From Caldifarciminota bacterium (GTDB lineage: Bacteria > Hydrothermota > Tepidihabitantia > SM23-42), in assembly GCA_023128195.1 (NCBI GenBank), contig JAGMEL010000153.1, positions 1 through 6,037 on the forward strand: DNA of 6,037 bases, written 5' to 3'. Positions 4,850-6,037 of the stretch are shown here, piece by piece; within the stretch, counting starts at the first letter, position 1; each line of letters opens with the position of its first letter. The translations under genes and the position numbers were made by a program. The notes under the pieces are model-generated. The model worked only from the letters and a program-made list of their open reading frames with translations, did no database searches and was not told the origin of the DNA.

Positions 4850-5722
4850 TTACTGATTCAGAACATACTCAGTAATAAAATCTATAATTGCCTGGTTATA
4901 TGAATTCCCAAGAATTTCTGGAATATCATCATGACCTGCCCCTTCGACCCATAAATTTTGTTTTGGCTCCACTGCTTTTTCCCAGATAAAAGGAACATGT
5001 CTTTCAAAAACTATGAAATCATCTGCTTTCCCATGCATCATAAATAAGGGACATCCAATATCTGCTATTCTTGCCTCATTATCAAAATCTGCTTCTGCCA
5101 CATAGGAACCAGGAAGATTAATGAGTCCTGCATCATGCAAAAGAGCAGTTACAGATGCTGGAGCTGCCTCAAGCACAAGGGCTGGCGGATGAAATACATC
5201 TGCAGCAAGATATGTTGCCACATAGCTGCCAAGAGACCATCCGTAGAACACAATTTTCGAAGTATCAATATCTATACGCGATTGTAAATAATCTAAAGCT
5301 ACGTTTCCATCGGAAAACCATGCCTCACCTGAGGGACTGCCTTCACTCTTTCCATAACCCTGATAATCGAATATAAACACATTATACCCCATTTCCCAAA
5401 GGTATTCGACCCTTCCCCAGTATCTATTAATATTATCGCTGTTACCATGACAATAAAGAATTGTAACCTGGTTATTTATTATTGAATCCGGGTAACCTTT
5501 TACAAAAAATCCATAAATTGCATTTCCCATTGATGTAAGCGTAACAGGTTCTATTAAAGAATCAGGAATAATAAACCTAACTCCCCAATCTTCATCAAAA
5601 TCCTCAGCACGTAAATATTCATCAATCTTTGTAGGTTCAAAAAGAAAATCATCCAAACTAAAGATTCGTGTACAGAACAGAAAAATTAGTGAACTGATGA
5701 AAATAATGGTTTTAATTCTCAT
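4850..5722 (-). CDS. Exported alpha/beta hydrolase (BEM46/ABHD13-like serine hydrolase)
   Basis: A signal peptide spans about residues 1-22 (basic MRIK, then a hydrophobic core); C17 is not in a good lipobox, so cleavage by signal peptidase I and a periplasmic or secreted product are more likely than a lipoprotein. The rest is an alpha/beta hydrolase: oxyanion-hole YCHGNSDN (90-97), FDYQGYGKSEG (118-128), nucleophile elbow GWSLG with S163, acid residue in HGKADDF (D234, possibly D235), and H264 in EGAGHDD. This pattern (HGN, YxGYGxSxG, GxSxG, HG..D, GH) is that of BEM46-type hydrolases, often esterases or thioesterases of unknown substrate. It begins behind AGGAGGA (5733-5727), which touches the stop of the preceding gene, so the two are probably co-transcribed and translationally coupled. 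The substrate cannot be told from the sequence. Confidence 0.88.
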   Translation of the reverse strand: MRIKTIIFISSLIFLFCTRIFSLDDFLFEPTKIDEYLRAEDFDEDWGVRFIIPDSLIEPVTLTSMGNAIYGFFVKGYPDSIINNQVTILYCHGNSDNINRYWGRVEYLWEMGYNVFIFDYQGYGKSEGSPSGEAWFSDGNVALDYLQSRIDIDTSKIVFYGWSLGSYVATYLAADVFHPPALVLEAAPASVTALLHDAGLINLPGSYVAEADFDNEARIADIGCPLFMMHGKADDFIVFERHVPFIWEKAVEPKQNLWVEGAGHDDIPEILGNSYNQAIIDFITEYVLNQ

Positions 5723-5733
5723 TGTATCCTCCT

Positions 5734-6037
5734 TTATAATTTATAAGATAATCCGCAGGCAAACCCGATAGCTCCGTAGCCAAATGTCGTTAGACTGTAA
5801 TCTACTACGCGGTCTTCACTCTCTTCGATCGGGGCATACCATTTTGTTTCTAAATTTATGATAATTTTATTGCTGACAGGAACCTCAAATCCAATTAGTG
5901 GTACAAAAACAAGGTATGGTTGGGCAAGTTGCATCATATTATGCACACCAAAATAAAGAATATGTCCACGTTCTGAAAATCTGTAGCTGCCAATTAGAGT
6001 TATTTCCGGATAAGCACGGATACTTGAGATTTCATTC
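5734..6037 (-). CDS. Outer-membrane beta-barrel-like protein, C-terminal part (partial at right edge)
   Basis: The frame is open to the window edge, giving about 100 codons before TAA 5736-5734. A GTG at 5946 is not needed as a start, because the upstream in-frame codons (for example ITLIGSYRFSERGHILYFGV) continue the same pattern. The protein shows short segments of alternating hydrophobic and polar residues with aromatic ends, joined by Gly or charged turns (FVPLIGFEVPVSNKIIINLE, then WYAPIEESEDR, then GYGAIGFACGLSYKL). This fits transmembrane beta-strands of a small outer-membrane barrel. The last strand ends in SYKL rather than the usual terminal Phe, but with an aromatic near the end. 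No specific family is recognised. Its stop is 11 bp before the hydrolase gene, in the same probable operon. Confidence 0.65.
   Translation of the reverse strand, partial: NEISSIRAYPEITLIGSYRFSERGHILYFGVHNMMQLAQPYLVFVPLIGFEVPVSNKIIINLETKWYAPIEESEDRVVDYSLTTFGYGAIGFACGLSYKL

Noticed and set aside
5155..5376. Plus-strand 73-codon frame
   Set aside because: It is antisense to the hydrolase, covering its nucleophile elbow; a shadow frame.

Overview
The window reads like an AT-rich genome of a diderm bacterium. Evidence for an outer membrane is one partial protein at the right edge with a beta-barrel-like pattern of alternating residues. Ribosome binding sites are often strong (AGGAGG type) and intrinsic terminators are clear. 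I cannot name the organism. The mix of genes would fit an uncultivated diderm lineage, but that is inference. Nearly all coding is on the minus strand, so the genes read from right to left.

Right part (about 4073-6037): the end of a probable outer-membrane barrel protein, then, coupled to it, a secreted or periplasmic alpha/beta hydrolase with an intact Ser-Asp-His triad, then an AlkD-type DNA alkylation repair protein that ends at a good terminator (3970-3997).

Centre (617-3854): a compact six-gene operon with its own AT-rich promoter region and a terminator built on a perfect 36-bp palindrome (535-570). In transcription order it encodes an H-NOX-like sensor protein, an RsbR-type STAS protein with a soluble HAMP-like N-terminus, RsbS, an RsbT kinase with an unusual N-terminal extension of about 90 residues, an RsbX-type PP2C phosphatase, and a second RsbT-like kinase. 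The last four genes abut or overlap by 4 bp. This is a stressosome (RsbR-S-T-X) led by an H-NOX-like gene. The likely scheme is that the H-NOX-like protein reports NO or redox state to the RsbR/RsbS complex. RsbT then phosphorylates RsbS and RsbR and is released, RsbX resets the complex, and RsbT or the second kinase passes the signal to an output not encoded here. The H-NOX-like protein keeps the proximal His and a Cys set matching the structural zinc site of proteobacterial H-NOX proteins. It lacks the Arg of the YxSxR heme-propionate motif, so heme binding is in doubt and a thiol/zinc redox role is possible.

Left part (1-501): a small membrane protein of unknown function and, at the extreme left edge, a possible C-terminal scrap of a plus-strand gene. 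No RNA genes, CRISPR arrays or insertion sequences were seen.
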